Below are positions 9,665 through 19,800 of a stretch of 64,000 bases of DNA, piece after piece. Both the position numbers and the translations under genes were made by a program. This DNA comes from Bacteroides sp. GTDB taxonomy: Bacteria > Bacteroidota > Bacteroidia > Bacteroidales > Bacteroidaceae. Each line of letters opens with the position of its first letter. The stretch's first letter is position 1. The stretch is taken from positions 3,498-67,497 of the forward strand of contig DXWV01000009.1 in the NCBI GenBank assembly GCA_019416685.1, given 5' to 3'. The notes below the pieces were generated by a model. It was given only the letters and a program-made list of their open reading frames with translations, did not search any database and was not told the DNA's origin.

Positions 9665-9712
9665 AAAATGAACGAGTTCATTTTATTCTGCTCTTGGTTT
9701 GCATTATCTTTG
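9665..9712 (+). promoter_or_regulatory. Promoter with overlapping palindrome upstream of the second GHL10 gene
   Basis: TATCTTTG at 9705-9712 is an exact TAnnTTTG -7 element. A perfect palindrome AAAATGAAC-GA-GTTCATTTT occupies 9665-9684, at the position of the -33 element, and so could be a repressor or activator site. The stem is too short-looped to be a good terminator for the kinase gene upstream. Confidence 0.45.
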
Positions 9713-9742
9713 CGCCCTATATAATAGATTGAGAATAAACAT

Positions 9743-11248
9743 ATGAATCTGAAAACCTTTACTATTTTGTTTGTCCTTCTCTTGTCTTTGGGGGTAGGAG
9801 CGCAGACGCCGGGTACTGCTTATCCGAAACGTGAATTCCGTGCTGCATGGATACAAACCGTCAATGGGCAATTCAAGGGTATGCCTGCTGAAAAGCTGAA
9901 GCAAACGCTTATAGAGCAGTTGAACTCTTTGCAGGGTGCCGGTATTAATGCTGTTATTTTTCAGGTACGTCCTGAAGCCGATGCGTTGTATGCTTCACAA
10001 CTGGAGCCTTGGAGTCGTTTTCTGACGGGAGTACAGGGACAAGTTCCCTCTCCTTATTGGGATCCTATGCAATTTATGATTGATGAATGTCATAAACGAG
10101 GTATGGAGTTTCATGCCTGGATTAATCCTTATCGTACAAAAACAAATCTGAATAGTGATTTGGCTACTAATCATGTGTACAATATTCATCCGGAATGGTT
10201 TGTTACCTATGGAAACCAATTATACTTCGATCCTGCCTTGCCCGAAAGCCGTAAGCATATCTGCATGGTTATTACCGATATTGTTTCTCGTTACGATGTA
10301 GATGCTATTCATATGGATGATTATTTTTATCCCTATCCTATTGCGGGGAAAGATTTTCCTGATGATGCCAGTTTTGCCCGTTATGGTGGCGGATTTACTA
10401 ATAAAGCCGATTGGCGTCGTAGTAATGTCAATGTTCTGATAAAAAAGATTCATGAAACCATTCGGGAAATAAAGCCGTGGGTGAAGTTTGGTATCAGTCC
10501 TTTTGGTATTTACCGGAATGAAAAGACTGATCCGTTAGGTAGTAAAACAAATGGTTTGCAGAATTATGATGATTTGTATGCTGATGTTCTTCTTTGGGCG
10601 CGTCAGGGTTGGATAGATTATAATATTCCGCAAATATATTGGGAAATCGGACATCCGCGTGCCGATTATGAAACACTGGTGAAGTGGTGGGCTAAGAATA
10701 CAGAGAATCGTCCGTTATTCATTGGTCAGTCTGTGATGAATACGGTTCAGCATGCCGATCCTAATAACCCTTCTGTCAATCAGCTTCCTCGCAAGATGGC
10801 TTTACAGCGTGCTTATCAAACGATTGGCGGAAGTTGTCAGTGGCCTGCCAGTGCTGTGGTGGAGAATGCCGGTAAGTATCGGGATGCATTGACACAGGAA
10901 TATCATAAATATCCGGCTCTGGTTCCTGTTTTTGATTTTATGGACAATGAAGCGCCTGGTAAAGTTCGTAAAGTGAAGAAAGTATGGACGGCTGATGGCT
11001 ATATGCTCTTTTGGACAGCTCCTAAAGCTAAAGATGAGATGGATAAAGCTGTTCAATATGTCGTTTATCGTTTTGATAATAAGGAAAAGGTGAACATTGA
11101 TGATCCTTCACACATTGTAGCTGTTACTCGCAATAACTTCTATAAATTGCCCTATGAGAATGGAAAAAATAAATATCGTTATGTTGTGACGGCTCTTGAC
11201 CGTTTACATAATGAATCCAAATCGGTAGATAAGAAAGTTAAACTATAA
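9743..11248 (+). CDS. Secreted glycoside hydrolase-like protein, GHL10/DUF187 family (second copy)
   Basis: 501 residues. The signal peptide ends GVGAQ; the GHL10 module opens with EFRAAWIQTVNGQF and carries VIFQVRPEADALYASQLEPW, DPMQFMIDECHKRGMEFHAW, VDAIHMDDYFYPYP and IDYNIPQIYWEIGH. The C-terminal ~90 residues (from about APGKVRKVKK) form a fibronectin type III-like domain. It shares architecture and most motifs with the protein at 898-2352; here the acidic pair is MDDYFYP against FDYLRYP in the paralogue. Predicted periplasmic or surface hydrolase, substrate unknown. Element B starts 3 bp after its stop codon and probably ends its transcript. Confidence 0.87.
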   Translation: MNLKTFTILFVLLLSLGVGAQTPGTAYPKREFRAAWIQTVNGQFKGMPAEKLKQTLIEQLNSLQGAGINAVIFQVRPEADALYASQLEPWSRFLTGVQGQVPSPYWDPMQFMIDECHKRGMEFHAWINPYRTKTNLNSDLATNHVYNIHPEWFVTYGNQLYFDPALPESRKHICMVITDIVSRYDVDAIHMDDYFYPYPIAGKDFPDDASFARYGGGFTNKADWRRSNVNVLIKKIHETIREIKPWVKFGISPFGIYRNEKTDPLGSKTNGLQNYDDLYADVLLWARQGWIDYNIPQIYWEIGHPRADYETLVKWWAKNTENRPLFIGQSVMNTVQHADPNNPSVNQLPRKMALQRAYQTIGGSCQWPASAVVENAGKYRDALTQEYHKYPALVPVFDFMDNEAPGKVRKVKKVWTADGYMLFWTAPKAKDEMDKAVQYVVYRFDNKEKVNIDDPSHIVAVTRNNFYKLPYENGKNKYRYVVTALDRLHNESKSVDKKVKL

Positions 11249-11251
11249 AGA

Positions 11252-11335
11252 GAATTGAGAAGGGAGAATGGAGAGGGGAGAAGTAAGCTGCGCTATCATG
11301 CTGCATAGTACTTCTCTCCTCTCCATTCTCAATTC
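11252..11335. repeat. Foldback element B (GCTGCG core, GAGAAGG-type arms)
   Basis: Left arm 11252-11284, AAGCTGCG 11285-11292, inner hairpin CTATCATGCTGCATAG 11293-11308, right arm 11310-11335. The left arm holds one extra 7-nt GGGAGAA unit that the right arm lacks. The right arm supplies part of the stop codon of the chrA gene on the minus strand. Core and arms are close to element A. Confidence 0.85.
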
Positions 11336-11882
11336 AATAAAGTATCAACCCTGCTATTCCGCAGGCTATAATCATCAATATAGGGTTTACCTTATATTTT
11401 TTTGTCCCTATGAAAGCTACCAGAAAGATGATAGTGCTAACTACAAACGTATAAGTCTCTTTGGTGGGTGATCCGAAGTTTTCTGTATTCATCAGTACCA
11501 ATGCTGCTGAGGCCAGTAATCCTACTACTGCCGGACGTAATCCGCTGAATACCGACTCTACTGCCGGATGCTTTTGATATTTCAGAAAGAACTTGCTGAT
11601 AGTCAGCATTAAAATGAACGAGGGTAAGACTACTGCAAAAGTAGCGATAACCGATCCCCATATACTTCCTGTTGAAGTGAACCCGACATAGGTTGCTGCA
11701 TTGATTCCGATGGGCCCCGGAGTCATCTGGCTGATAGCCACAATGTCAGTAAACTCTTGTGAACTAACCCAATTGTAACGGGTAACTACTTCTCCTTGTA
11801 TCATGGATAGCATAGCATATCCACCTCCAAAGCCAAAAAGCCCGATTTTAAAGAAAGTATAGAAAAGTTGTAAGTAGATCAT
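11334..11882 (-). CDS. chrA: Chromate transporter family protein, half-size (second of pair)
   Basis: 182 residues, one CHR domain with about five to six membrane helices. Family motifs FKIGLFGFGGGYAML near the N-terminus and ISQMTPGPIGINAATYVGF are clear. Short-chain CHR proteins work as pairs with inverted topology, so this should act with the gene at 11982-12521. The family expels chromate in proteobacteria, but in Bacteroidota the real substrate is usually untested. The stop codon lies in element B and the start abuts element C, so foldback elements flank it on both sides. Confidence 0.88.
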   Translation of the reverse strand: MIYLQLFYTFFKIGLFGFGGGYAMLSMIQGEVVTRYNWVSSQEFTDIVAISQMTPGPIGINAATYVGFTSTGSIWGSVIATFAVVLPSFILMLTISKFFLKYQKHPAVESVFSGLRPAVVGLLASAALVLMNTENFGSPTKETYTFVVSTIIFLVAFIGTKKYKVNPILMIIACGIAGLILY

Positions 11883-11883
11883 G

Positions 11884-11990
11884 AAATTAGTGATAAGTGA
11901 TTAGTAATTAGTGATAAACGATTGGTAATTAGTGATAAGTGGGCTGCGCTGTAATGCCGCATGGCACTAATCACTAACCCGCTAATCACT
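11884..11990. repeat. Foldback element C (GCTGCG core, GATTAGTG-type arms)
   Basis: Fills the gap between the two chrA genes. GGGCTGCG at 11941-11948 and inner hairpin CTGTAATGCCGCATGG at 11949-11964 are flanked by arms built from TTAGTGAT units (left 11884-11940, right 11965-11990). The inner 13 bp of the stem has one mismatch; further out the arms diverge by small insertions. The right arm contains the TAG stop of the upstream chrA gene. Confidence 0.8.
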
Positions 11991-12521
11991 CTTTTTAAGT
12001 TTCCCCCACAAGAATCCGCCTACTCCTGCTATGATGATAATCCAGATAGGAGAGAAGCCTAACAACCAGATGAGTAACGCAGATATCACAGGAATCCAGA
12101 TATTATAACGACTGATACGAGCTGACTTTGCCATACTGAATGTAGGTGCAGCAATCAGGGCAACTACCGCCGGACGAATTCCTTTGAAGATACGTTCTAC
12201 AATCACATTGTCCTGGAAGTTATGGAAAAACAGGGCAATAGCCAGAATAATAATGAATGAAGGCAGGATAGTACCCAGTGCAGTGATGATACTTCCCGGA
12301 ATACCTCTTAGTTTATAACCTATAAATATAGAAATGTTTACGGCTAAGATACCGGGTGCTGATTGAGAGATAGCCAGCAGATTGATAAAATCATCCTGAG
12401 TGATCCATTTCCGTTTAGTTACGATCTCATTTTCTATAAGTGGAACCATTGCGTAACCACCACCGATAGTGAAAGCACCTATTTTGAAAAAGATGCCAAA
12501 TGCTTCAAAATAAATATTCAT
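11982..12521 (-). CDS. chrA: Chromate transporter family protein, half-size (first of pair)
   Basis: 179 residues, one CHR domain: FKIGAFTIGGGYAMVPLIE near the start, then ISQSAPGILAVNISIFIGY, several membrane helices and a basic C-terminus ending KLKKSD. It is the first gene of a short-chain CHR pair and lies 54 bp downstream of the hybrid sensor gene in the same orientation, so read-through from the sensor is possible. The last two codons and stop are provided by the arm of element C. Substrate uncertain (chromate or another oxyanion by family). Confidence 0.88.
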   Translation of the reverse strand: MNIYFEAFGIFFKIGAFTIGGGYAMVPLIENEIVTKRKWITQDDFINLLAISQSAPGILAVNISIFIGYKLRGIPGSIITALGTILPSFIIILAIALFFHNFQDNVIVERIFKGIRPAVVALIAAPTFSMAKSARISRYNIWIPVISALLIWLLGFSPIWIIIIAGVGGFLWGKLKKSD

Positions 12522-12575
12522 CTTATTTAAATATAATGTCGCTGACAGAATGTTGTACTCTTTTATTCTGCTGCA

Positions 12576-15500
12576 TCAATCTTCTTCCTCTTCTTCTTTA
12601 ATATTTTTATTATTTTCTCCCTTCATATATTTGCTGGGACTTACTTTAAAGTGCCTTTTGAATACTTCTCGGAAGTATTTAGCATCATTGAAACCAGTCA
12701 TTTCAGCTACTTCAGTAATTGTATACTTTTCTGTTTTTAATAGATGTGCAGCACGTTTCAATCGAATCAGGCGGATATAATCTGCCGGAGCCTGATCTGT
12801 TAATGCTTTTATTTTGTTGTAAAAGCTCGTGCGGCTCATATTCAATAATGTACAAAGCACATCTACGTTAAAGGCCTGATTGTCCATGTTATCTTCTACG
12901 CTTTTCTTTACGGTAGCGATAAACTTCCAATCTATGTCTTTTGAACAATTGATACATTCCTCTTCTTCATCATTATCAGTTAGTTCCAGGTTAGCATATT
13001 TACTACGCAATAGAGCACGATTGGTCAATAGGTTTGTAATTGTAGCTTTTAATATTCCTATATTGAATGGTTTTACTACATATTCATCAGCACCAATCTT
13101 TAATCCTTCAAGGATATTTTTTTCATCATTTAATGCTGTAAGCAAAATGATAGGAATATGTGATGTTTCGATGTCATTTTTTATTGCTGTACACAATTCA
13201 TCTCCACGCATTTCCGGCATCATGATATCCGAGATAATTAATTCCGGTTTATATTCTTTTACGATTGTAAGAGCTTCTTTACCATTGCTACACATCTGTA
13301 TGGTGTATGTTTCTGAGAGGGTATGTCCCAGATAATTGCGTAATTCATCGTTGTCCTCAACGATTAATGAACGCTGGCGGTTTTCATTATGTTCATTTTT
13401 AGCATTTTCGTAAATTTCCGGTGAACTGTTACTATAAATAGTTTGTTCGTCATCTTTCTTCTCCCGGCTTTTCACCGTCAAGTGTGCCTTCTTGAATTGC
13501 TTGTTGTCTTTTGGGAATGATACCTTTATTATTGAACCCTGATGTTCGATACTATTCAGATGTATTTTTCCTTTGTGCAAGTGCACAAGTTTCCATACAA
13601 GCATTAATCCGATACCGCTACCCGTCACTTTAGAGTTTATAGCATTACTCCCCCGGAAGTGTATTTTAAATAGTTTCTTCTGTTCATTTGCCGGAATACC
13701 TATTCCTGTATCCTTTACTTCTACACTCCATGTATCTTCGTTTTCACAGACAAAGACATGTACACTACCACTTTCTGGTGTATATTTCAAAGCGTTGGAT
13801 ATAATGTTTTTCAGTATTGAGTCCATCTTTTCCTTATCGAACCACACATTCAGATAGCGGAAATTACTTTCGTACGTAAAGTTGATATGCTTCACCGTGG
13901 CGTATGGGCGAAATGCATTGAATGTTTCCTCCATATAAGTGTTAAGCTCGTATTCTGATATATATAATTCCGAAGAATAGACATCAGCCCGTTCAAAATT
14001 AATTAGATTGGTGGTCAGGCGTAACAAAGCATTAACGTTACGCAATGCCGTATTTGTATTTGCTATACCATCTTTACTGAGTTGTTCTTTTTCCCGCAAT
14101 TCCTCCAAAGGTGCTTTGATCAGAGTGAGCGGTGTACGGATATCGTGTGCTGTATTGATAAAGAAGTGAATCTTTTCATCTGACACTTTTCTTTGTTTTC
14201 TCAGAATGATGACACGAATTATAATAGCGCTGATAAATCCTATGAGAATTGTATAAAATAATAGTGCCCATAACGAAAGCCAGATGGGTTGTGCTATGAT
14301 GACTTTCATTTTGCGTTCTTCCAGTACAATCCGTTTGTCTTCATTGGAAACAGCTCGTACGCGTAACATATATTCTCCCGGACTAAGGTTGGTAAAACGA
14401 ATAATGTTTTCTTCTCCGGGACGGCTCCATTCGTCATAAAATCCTTCCATTTTGTAAGAATATAGAATGTTAGACGGATAGTCATAGTTGATGGATGATA
14501 CCTTAATAGAGAATATATTCTGATCATATTCTAATTTTAGCGTATGGGTCTCGTCTATATCTTTTTTTAGTGGGGAGTTTTCATCTCCCGGATACAGAGT
14601 CTGGTAAAAGAGACTGAAATCGCTGAAAACCATCTTCGACGAATATATTCTTGGTATTTTCATCTTTTTATGAAACTCTACTGCTCCGTCCGAACTTCCG
14701 AATATGAATTTGTTGTTGCTACGTAATATACCCGATCCTGCATTGAAATGAATAGTCATCAAACCTTGCTCTTCTGTCCAGTTATGGAATGTTTTCAATT
14801 GTGGATTGAAGCTGACTAGTCCGTTTTCTGTACTGATAAAGATTTCTTGTTCATTATCAGAAAGTATGGTATATATATTATTGGATATGAGAGCGCAGTT
14901 ATCTGTATAATAATGGGTGAATAACTTTGCCTTTGAATCATATATCAATAGTCCCGAACCGCTGGTTCCGATGTATAAACTTCCATTAGACGCCTGAAAT
15001 AATGAATAAATATAAGTTGATTCAACAGGCAGTTTGATGCGTTCAAAACTTCCTGACTTCTTATCCAGTAGAAATAGCCCTGTAGCTGTCCCTATCCATA
15101 TTTGCGCGCTGTCTTTTTCTACAATAGCCGTAATGGAGTTCAAACCATGGTACGGTTGTATTGATTTTGTTTTTAAATCAATCTTTTTAAGATTATAGTA
15201 TCCTCCTGACCATATACTTCCTTGTGAATCTTTCATTATGGTGCGTATATACTTGTCTGAACGTATATTCAGATTGGCAAATGAAGAAGGAGAGAAATAT
15301 TCTACAGACAAATTTCTTTTGTTTATCTCGTGAATCCCCGAACTGTATCCTCCAGCCCAAATTGTTCCGGGAATTACCTCGCATAGAGTGATAAATATGT
15401 GATTTTGGTTTTGAGAGTCTGTATCAAAGGAACTTAGAAAAGAATGCCATTGTCCGGTTTTAGAATAGTAAAGACTGATACCATTATTAGTAGCAAACCA

Positions 15501-16586
15501 TAAATCGCCGTCAGAATCTTCGATGATATTATTTACCTGATCGTTGACCAGCGATTGCTTGTTGCCGATAGAATGTTTTATCCAGTTATAGCTTGAGTAG
15601 CGATTATTACGCACGGTTATACCTATGGGATAATTTGCTAACCAGATACGCTCTTCGTCATCCACATAGATATCATTGATGCTATTGCCATTCATTGCAT
15701 TATTTTTGTTGTAGTCAGCAACGATATATGGAGTAGTATAATATGAATCCATATTCATTTTGAATACTCCTGCACCGTCTGTGGCAATGAGAAGCTCTTT
15801 GTCATTCAATGGTTTAATGGTGTTTATGCTGATGTCTTTAAGACTTTCTTTGGGTTGACTCGTTTGTTTGGTATTCATGTCGTATATAAAAACACCACGT
15901 TGAAAGGTTCCTATATATAGTTTTCGGATTTTAGGAGCAAAGTACAACTTATTTATTTGAATGGCGATGTTATCCAGTTTGTCACAATGAATATGAGTTA
16001 TTGTTTCGCCTTTTAGTTCGGCATAGTGTATTCCTTCTTCAGTAGCGATAAAAAAACGTGTTTTGTCTATTTGAGCAATATCTGTGATGGTTTCTTCTAT
16101 TGTATTTTTCAGCTGAGATACTTCTTGCGACTTTGTATTATACAAATAGATTGTTTCGTCACAACATAACCATATATTGTGATTGTCGTCGATAAAACTA
16201 TGGCTGACTGGTGCAGGGAGATCTTTGTTCTCTATAGCTGGAAGTTTATATTCCAGTATGAAAGTGTCATGTGTTGCGTCATAACGAAAGACACGCCCTT
16301 TTTTTCCTATTTCCCAAAGAGTTCCTTCCGTATCAATATATAGCCAGTTCAGGTTGAGTAAAGAACTGGTTTCTTCTTTTCCGTCTTGTAATTTATAGTG
16401 TTTGAAATCTTTACCGTCATAGCGGTCTATTCCATCGTGTGTAAGAAACCACATATATCCTTTCCGGTCTTTCTGGATAGCATACACCCGTCTGTTGCTC
16501 AGACCATCTTCTACTCCAATGTATTTATAGGTCTGTGCTATGCAAGTAAATGGGAACAATAATATGAGAAAAAGCCATTTTTTCAT
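12576..16586 (-). CDS. Hybrid two-component system protein (propeller sensor, kinase, receiver, AraC output)
   Basis: 1336 residues. Order: signal peptide (ends CIAQ), about 14 two-component propeller repeats forming the periplasmic sensor (to ~670), a Y_Y_Y domain (~680-760), a membrane helix (~765-785), HisKA with NTAHDIRTPLTLIKAPLEEL (His about 813), HATPase_c (NALKYTPES, DTGIGIP, GSGIGLMLV), receiver with SDIMMPEMRG (phospho-acceptor Asp about 1120) and VKPF, and an AraC-type DNA-binding domain (~1230-1325) with a Glu-rich tail. In Bacteroides such proteins bind an oligosaccharide breakdown product and activate a nearby polysaccharide locus, but no susCD pair or glycosidase lies next to it; downstream are only the chrA genes and upstream is purL. 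All catalytic positions look intact. Confidence 0.95.
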   Translation of the reverse strand: MKKWLFLILLFPFTCIAQTYKYIGVEDGLSNRRVYAIQKDRKGYMWFLTHDGIDRYDGKDFKHYKLQDGKEETSSLLNLNWLYIDTEGTLWEIGKKGRVFRYDATHDTFILEYKLPAIENKDLPAPVSHSFIDDNHNIWLCCDETIYLYNTKSQEVSQLKNTIEETITDIAQIDKTRFFIATEEGIHYAELKGETITHIHCDKLDNIAIQINKLYFAPKIRKLYIGTFQRGVFIYDMNTKQTSQPKESLKDISINTIKPLNDKELLIATDGAGVFKMNMDSYYTTPYIVADYNKNNAMNGNSINDIYVDDEERIWLANYPIGITVRNNRYSSYNWIKHSIGNKQSLVNDQVNNIIEDSDGDLWFATNNGISLYYSKTGQWHSFLSSFDTDSQNQNHIFITLCEVIPGTIWAGGYSSGIHEINKRNLSVEYFSPSSFANLNIRSDKYIRTIMKDSQGSIWSGGYYNLKKIDLKTKSIQPYHGLNSITAIVEKDSAQIWIGTATGLFLLDKKSGSFERIKLPVESTYIYSLFQASNGSLYIGTSGSGLLIYDSKAKLFTHYYTDNCALISNNIYTILSDNEQEIFISTENGLVSFNPQLKTFHNWTEEQGLMTIHFNAGSGILRSNNKFIFGSSDGAVEFHKKMKIPRIYSSKMVFSDFSLFYQTLYPGDENSPLKKDIDETHTLKLEYDQNIFSIKVSSINYDYPSNILYSYKMEGFYDEWSRPGEENIIRFTNLSPGEYMLRVRAVSNEDKRIVLEERKMKVIIAQPIWLSLWALLFYTILIGFISAIIIRVIILRKQRKVSDEKIHFFINTAHDIRTPLTLIKAPLEELREKEQLSKDGIANTNTALRNVNALLRLTTNLINFERADVYSSELYISEYELNTYMEETFNAFRPYATVKHINFTYESNFRYLNVWFDKEKMDSILKNIISNALKYTPESGSVHVFVCENEDTWSVEVKDTGIGIPANEQKKLFKIHFRGSNAINSKVTGSGIGLMLVWKLVHLHKGKIHLNSIEHQGSIIKVSFPKDNKQFKKAHLTVKSREKKDDEQTIYSNSSPEIYENAKNEHNENRQRSLIVEDNDELRNYLGHTLSETYTIQMCSNGKEALTIVKEYKPELIISDIMMPEMRGDELCTAIKNDIETSHIPIILLTALNDEKNILEGLKIGADEYVVKPFNIGILKATITNLLTNRALLRSKYANLELTDNDEEEECINCSKDIDWKFIATVKKSVEDNMDNQAFNVDVLCTLLNMSRTSFYNKIKALTDQAPADYIRLIRLKRAAHLLKTEKYTITEVAEMTGFNDAKYFREVFKRHFKVSPSKYMKGENNKNIKEEEEED

Positions 16587-16641
16587 GTTAGTAAGACATT
16601 TAGAGTTACAGAACTTAGCTTTCTGGAGGGGGATTCAGACA

Positions 16642-16672
16642 CAAAATTAAGAAGTATTTTTGATATAACAAA
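16642..16672 (-). promoter_or_regulatory. Promoter of the hybrid two-component gene
   Basis: On the minus strand TTTG (16672-16669) and TAATTTTG (16649-16642) are separated by 19 bp, an exact fit to the Bacteroides TTTG-N19-21-TAnnTTTG promoter. It leaves a leader of about 50 nt before the start codon at 16586. Confidence 0.65.
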
Positions 16673-16811
16673 ATATTTCCATAAGATAGCGATTCGCTTT
16701 GTATTGTCTGCTTGTTTAATGTATTCAAACGTTGCATAATGTGAATGTATCGATGCTTCTGTTCTGATATTAGAAAGAAATAAACTGATTTTTTCGTTAT
16801 TGTGAAAACAA

Positions 16812-16845
16812 AAAGGCTGTCACTTTATGTATAGTGGCAGCCTTT
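16812..16845 (-). terminator. Intrinsic terminator of purL
   Basis: A perfect 13-bp stem (16812-16824 with 16833-16845, AAAGGCTGTCACT) with an 8-nt loop is followed on the minus strand by TTTTTGTTTT. It lies 24 bp past the purL stop codon. Confidence 0.85.
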
Positions 16846-16868
16846 GGTATGTAAATGTAATATAAAAA

Positions 16869-19800
16869 TTATTTCATATTCTTTTCTATCCACTTGCGTG
16901 CGTTGACAAATGCTTCGATCCATGGTGTTACCTGATCGCTGTTTATACGGTCTGCGGGGTAACATGCATTCTGCCAGGGGAAGATAGCACGTTCCAGGTG
17001 AGGCATCATTGCCAGGTGGCGTCCGTCTTCGCTTGCCAGTCCGGCTATTGAGTAATCTGAACCATTCGGGTTGCCCGGATATTCATCATAAGAATATTTT
17101 GCAACTACGTTGTATTTATCCTCTTCATAAGGCAGAGAGAATTTTCCTTCTCCGTGGGCTACCCAGATACCCAGTTTGCTGCCGCTTAGAGAGCCAAACA
17201 TGACACTGCGGTTAGTTGGAATGGTCAGGCCTATGAAAGTAGATTCAAACTTATGAGATTCGTTGTGAAGCATTTTACCTTGCTTTTTGTGTTCCGGATT
17301 GATAAGTCCCAATTCCATCATCAACTGACAACCGTTACAGATACCCAGTGACAGGGTGTCTTTACGAGCATAGAATTTGTCGAGCGCCTCTTTGGCTTTC
17401 GGGTTGAACAAGAAGCCTCCTGCCCAGCCTTTGGCGGAGCCCAGTACATCCGAGTTCGAGAAACCTCCACAGTAAACAATCATGTTTACATCTTCCAGTG
17501 TCTCGCGTCCGCTGATGAGGTCGGTCATTGTTACGTCCTTCACGTCGAAGCCTGCCAGATAGAGCGAGTAAGCCATTTCACGCTCCCCGTTTGTACCTTT
17601 CTCACGGATGATGGCAGCACGGATACCGCTTGGCGTACGACGATCCGGAGTGATGCCGTATTGTGACAATTTACCTTTGAAGTCCGGCATGAATACAAAT
17701 TCCAACGGTTGCATCTTGTAGTTCTCAAAACGTTTCTTGGCACAACCGTTCATAGATTGCTTGCGATCCAGCAGGTAAGAAGAAGCGTACCATACGTCGC
17801 GCATATAGTCGATACCGAACTGATAAGTAGCATCTTCCTTAGATACCAGAATATGGCGTTCGTCAGTGGGTTTACCCAATTTAATATAGCCAACCCCTGC
17901 ATCTTCGAGAATTTTCTTTACCTCGTCTTTATGCTTATCGGCAATCTGGATAACGATACCTGGATTTTCCGCAAAGAGAATCTTCACTATATCTGTTTCT
18001 TTTATCTTGTCGAGATTGATCTCAAGGCCACCTTCCACATTGGCGAAACACATTTCGAGCAGGGTAGTGATAAGACCACCGGCAGAGATGTCGTGTCCGG
18101 CAAGGATTAAGCCCTTGTTTACAAGTTCCTGTACAGCCATAAATGCATCACGGAAGTACTCGGCATCTTGTACGCAAGGTACTTCGTCACCAATTTTGCC
18201 CAATGATTGTGCAAAGGCAGAGCCACCCAGTTTCAGTGTATCAAAACTGAAGTCGATATGATAAAGAGTTGTTTTTTCATTGTTTACCAATACCGGAGAT
18301 ACTACCTTTTTCACATCAGATACTTCACCGCCGGCAGAAACGATGACCGTTCCCGGAGAAATTACTTTCTCACCATTGGGGTATTTTTGTGTCATAGACA
18401 GAGAATCTTTTCCGGTAGGCACGTTGATTTGCAGTGCACAGCAGAAGTCGCTCAATGCTTTTACAGCTGTGTACAGGCGGGCATCTTCGCCTTCCTGCGA
18501 ACGGCATGGCCACATCCAGTTGGCAGACAGGGAAATGCTGTCCATGCCCTCTGCCATGGGGGCCCATATCAGATTGGTCAGTGCTTCACTGACGGATAGG
18601 ATGGAACCTGCTGCCGGATCGGCGAGTGCAGCCTGGGGAGCATGTCCGATAGAGGTAGCGATACCCTTTTCGCCACGATAGTCCAGTGCCACAACTCCAC
18701 AGTCGCTCAATGGCAATTGGATTTCACCCTGACACTGCTGGCGGGCTACTTTACCTGTAACGGAACGGTCTACCTTGTTCGTTAACCAGTCTTTGCAGGC
18801 CACGGCTTCCAGTTGCAATACGTTGGTGAGGTATTCGTGTAGTTTGGAGAGTTCGTATTGCGGCATTTCGTAGTGGCGCTCTACGGTTTTGTCTATCATG
18901 TATGTTTTGGGAGACGAACCGAACATTTGCTCTACAGCCAGATCGAAGGGGCGCAGGCCGTCAGCTTGTTGGAAAGCAAAACGGTGGTCACCGGTTGTTT
19001 CGCCTACCACATACATCGGGGCGCGCTCACGCTCGGCAATTTTGCGTACATGCTCAATGGCTTCTTCTTTGATGAGCAGCCCCATACGCTCTTGTGACTC
19101 ATTGGCTATGATTTCTTTTGCCGACAGGGTTTTGTCACCAATCGGTAGTTTGCTCATGTCTATCAGTCCGCCACACTCCTCAACAAGTTCCGAGAGACAG
19201 TTGACGTGTCCTGCCGAACCGTGATCGTGGATAGAAACCACCGGGTTTTCATCTTCTTCGCAGAGGGCGCGCACCACGTTGTTGGCACGTTTTTGCATTT
19301 CGGCGTTGGCACGTTGCACAGCGTTCAACTCAATACCGCTGCTGTAACGGCCTGTATCAACAGATGATACAGAACCACCACCGAGTCCGATGCGGTAGTT
19401 GTCGCCACCGATAACGACGACTTTATTACCTGCTTCAGGATGTCCTTTCAGGCAGTCGCGTTGTGTGCCGTAACCTACGCCACCGGCAAGCATAATTACT
19501 TTGTCATAACCATATACTTCGTTGTTTTCTTTATGCTCAAATGTCAGTACCGAACCGCAGATCAACGGTTGGCCGAACTTATTTCCGAAGTCACTTGCAC
19601 CGTTGGAAGCCTTGATCAGGATCTGTTCCGGAGTCTGATACAGCCATTGGCGTACGGGCAGGATGTCTTCCCAGGTGCGCTCTTCGTCTGTACGCGGATA
19701 TGAAGTCATGTAAACAGCTGTTCCGGCAATTGGCAATGAACCTTTACCACCACCCATACGGTCGCGTATTTCGCCACCCGTACCGGTAGATGCACCGTTG

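Noticed and set aside
12880..13335. 151-codon plus-strand frame within the hybrid sensor
   Set aside because: Antisense to the receiver/AraC part; Ser/Phe-rich shadow.
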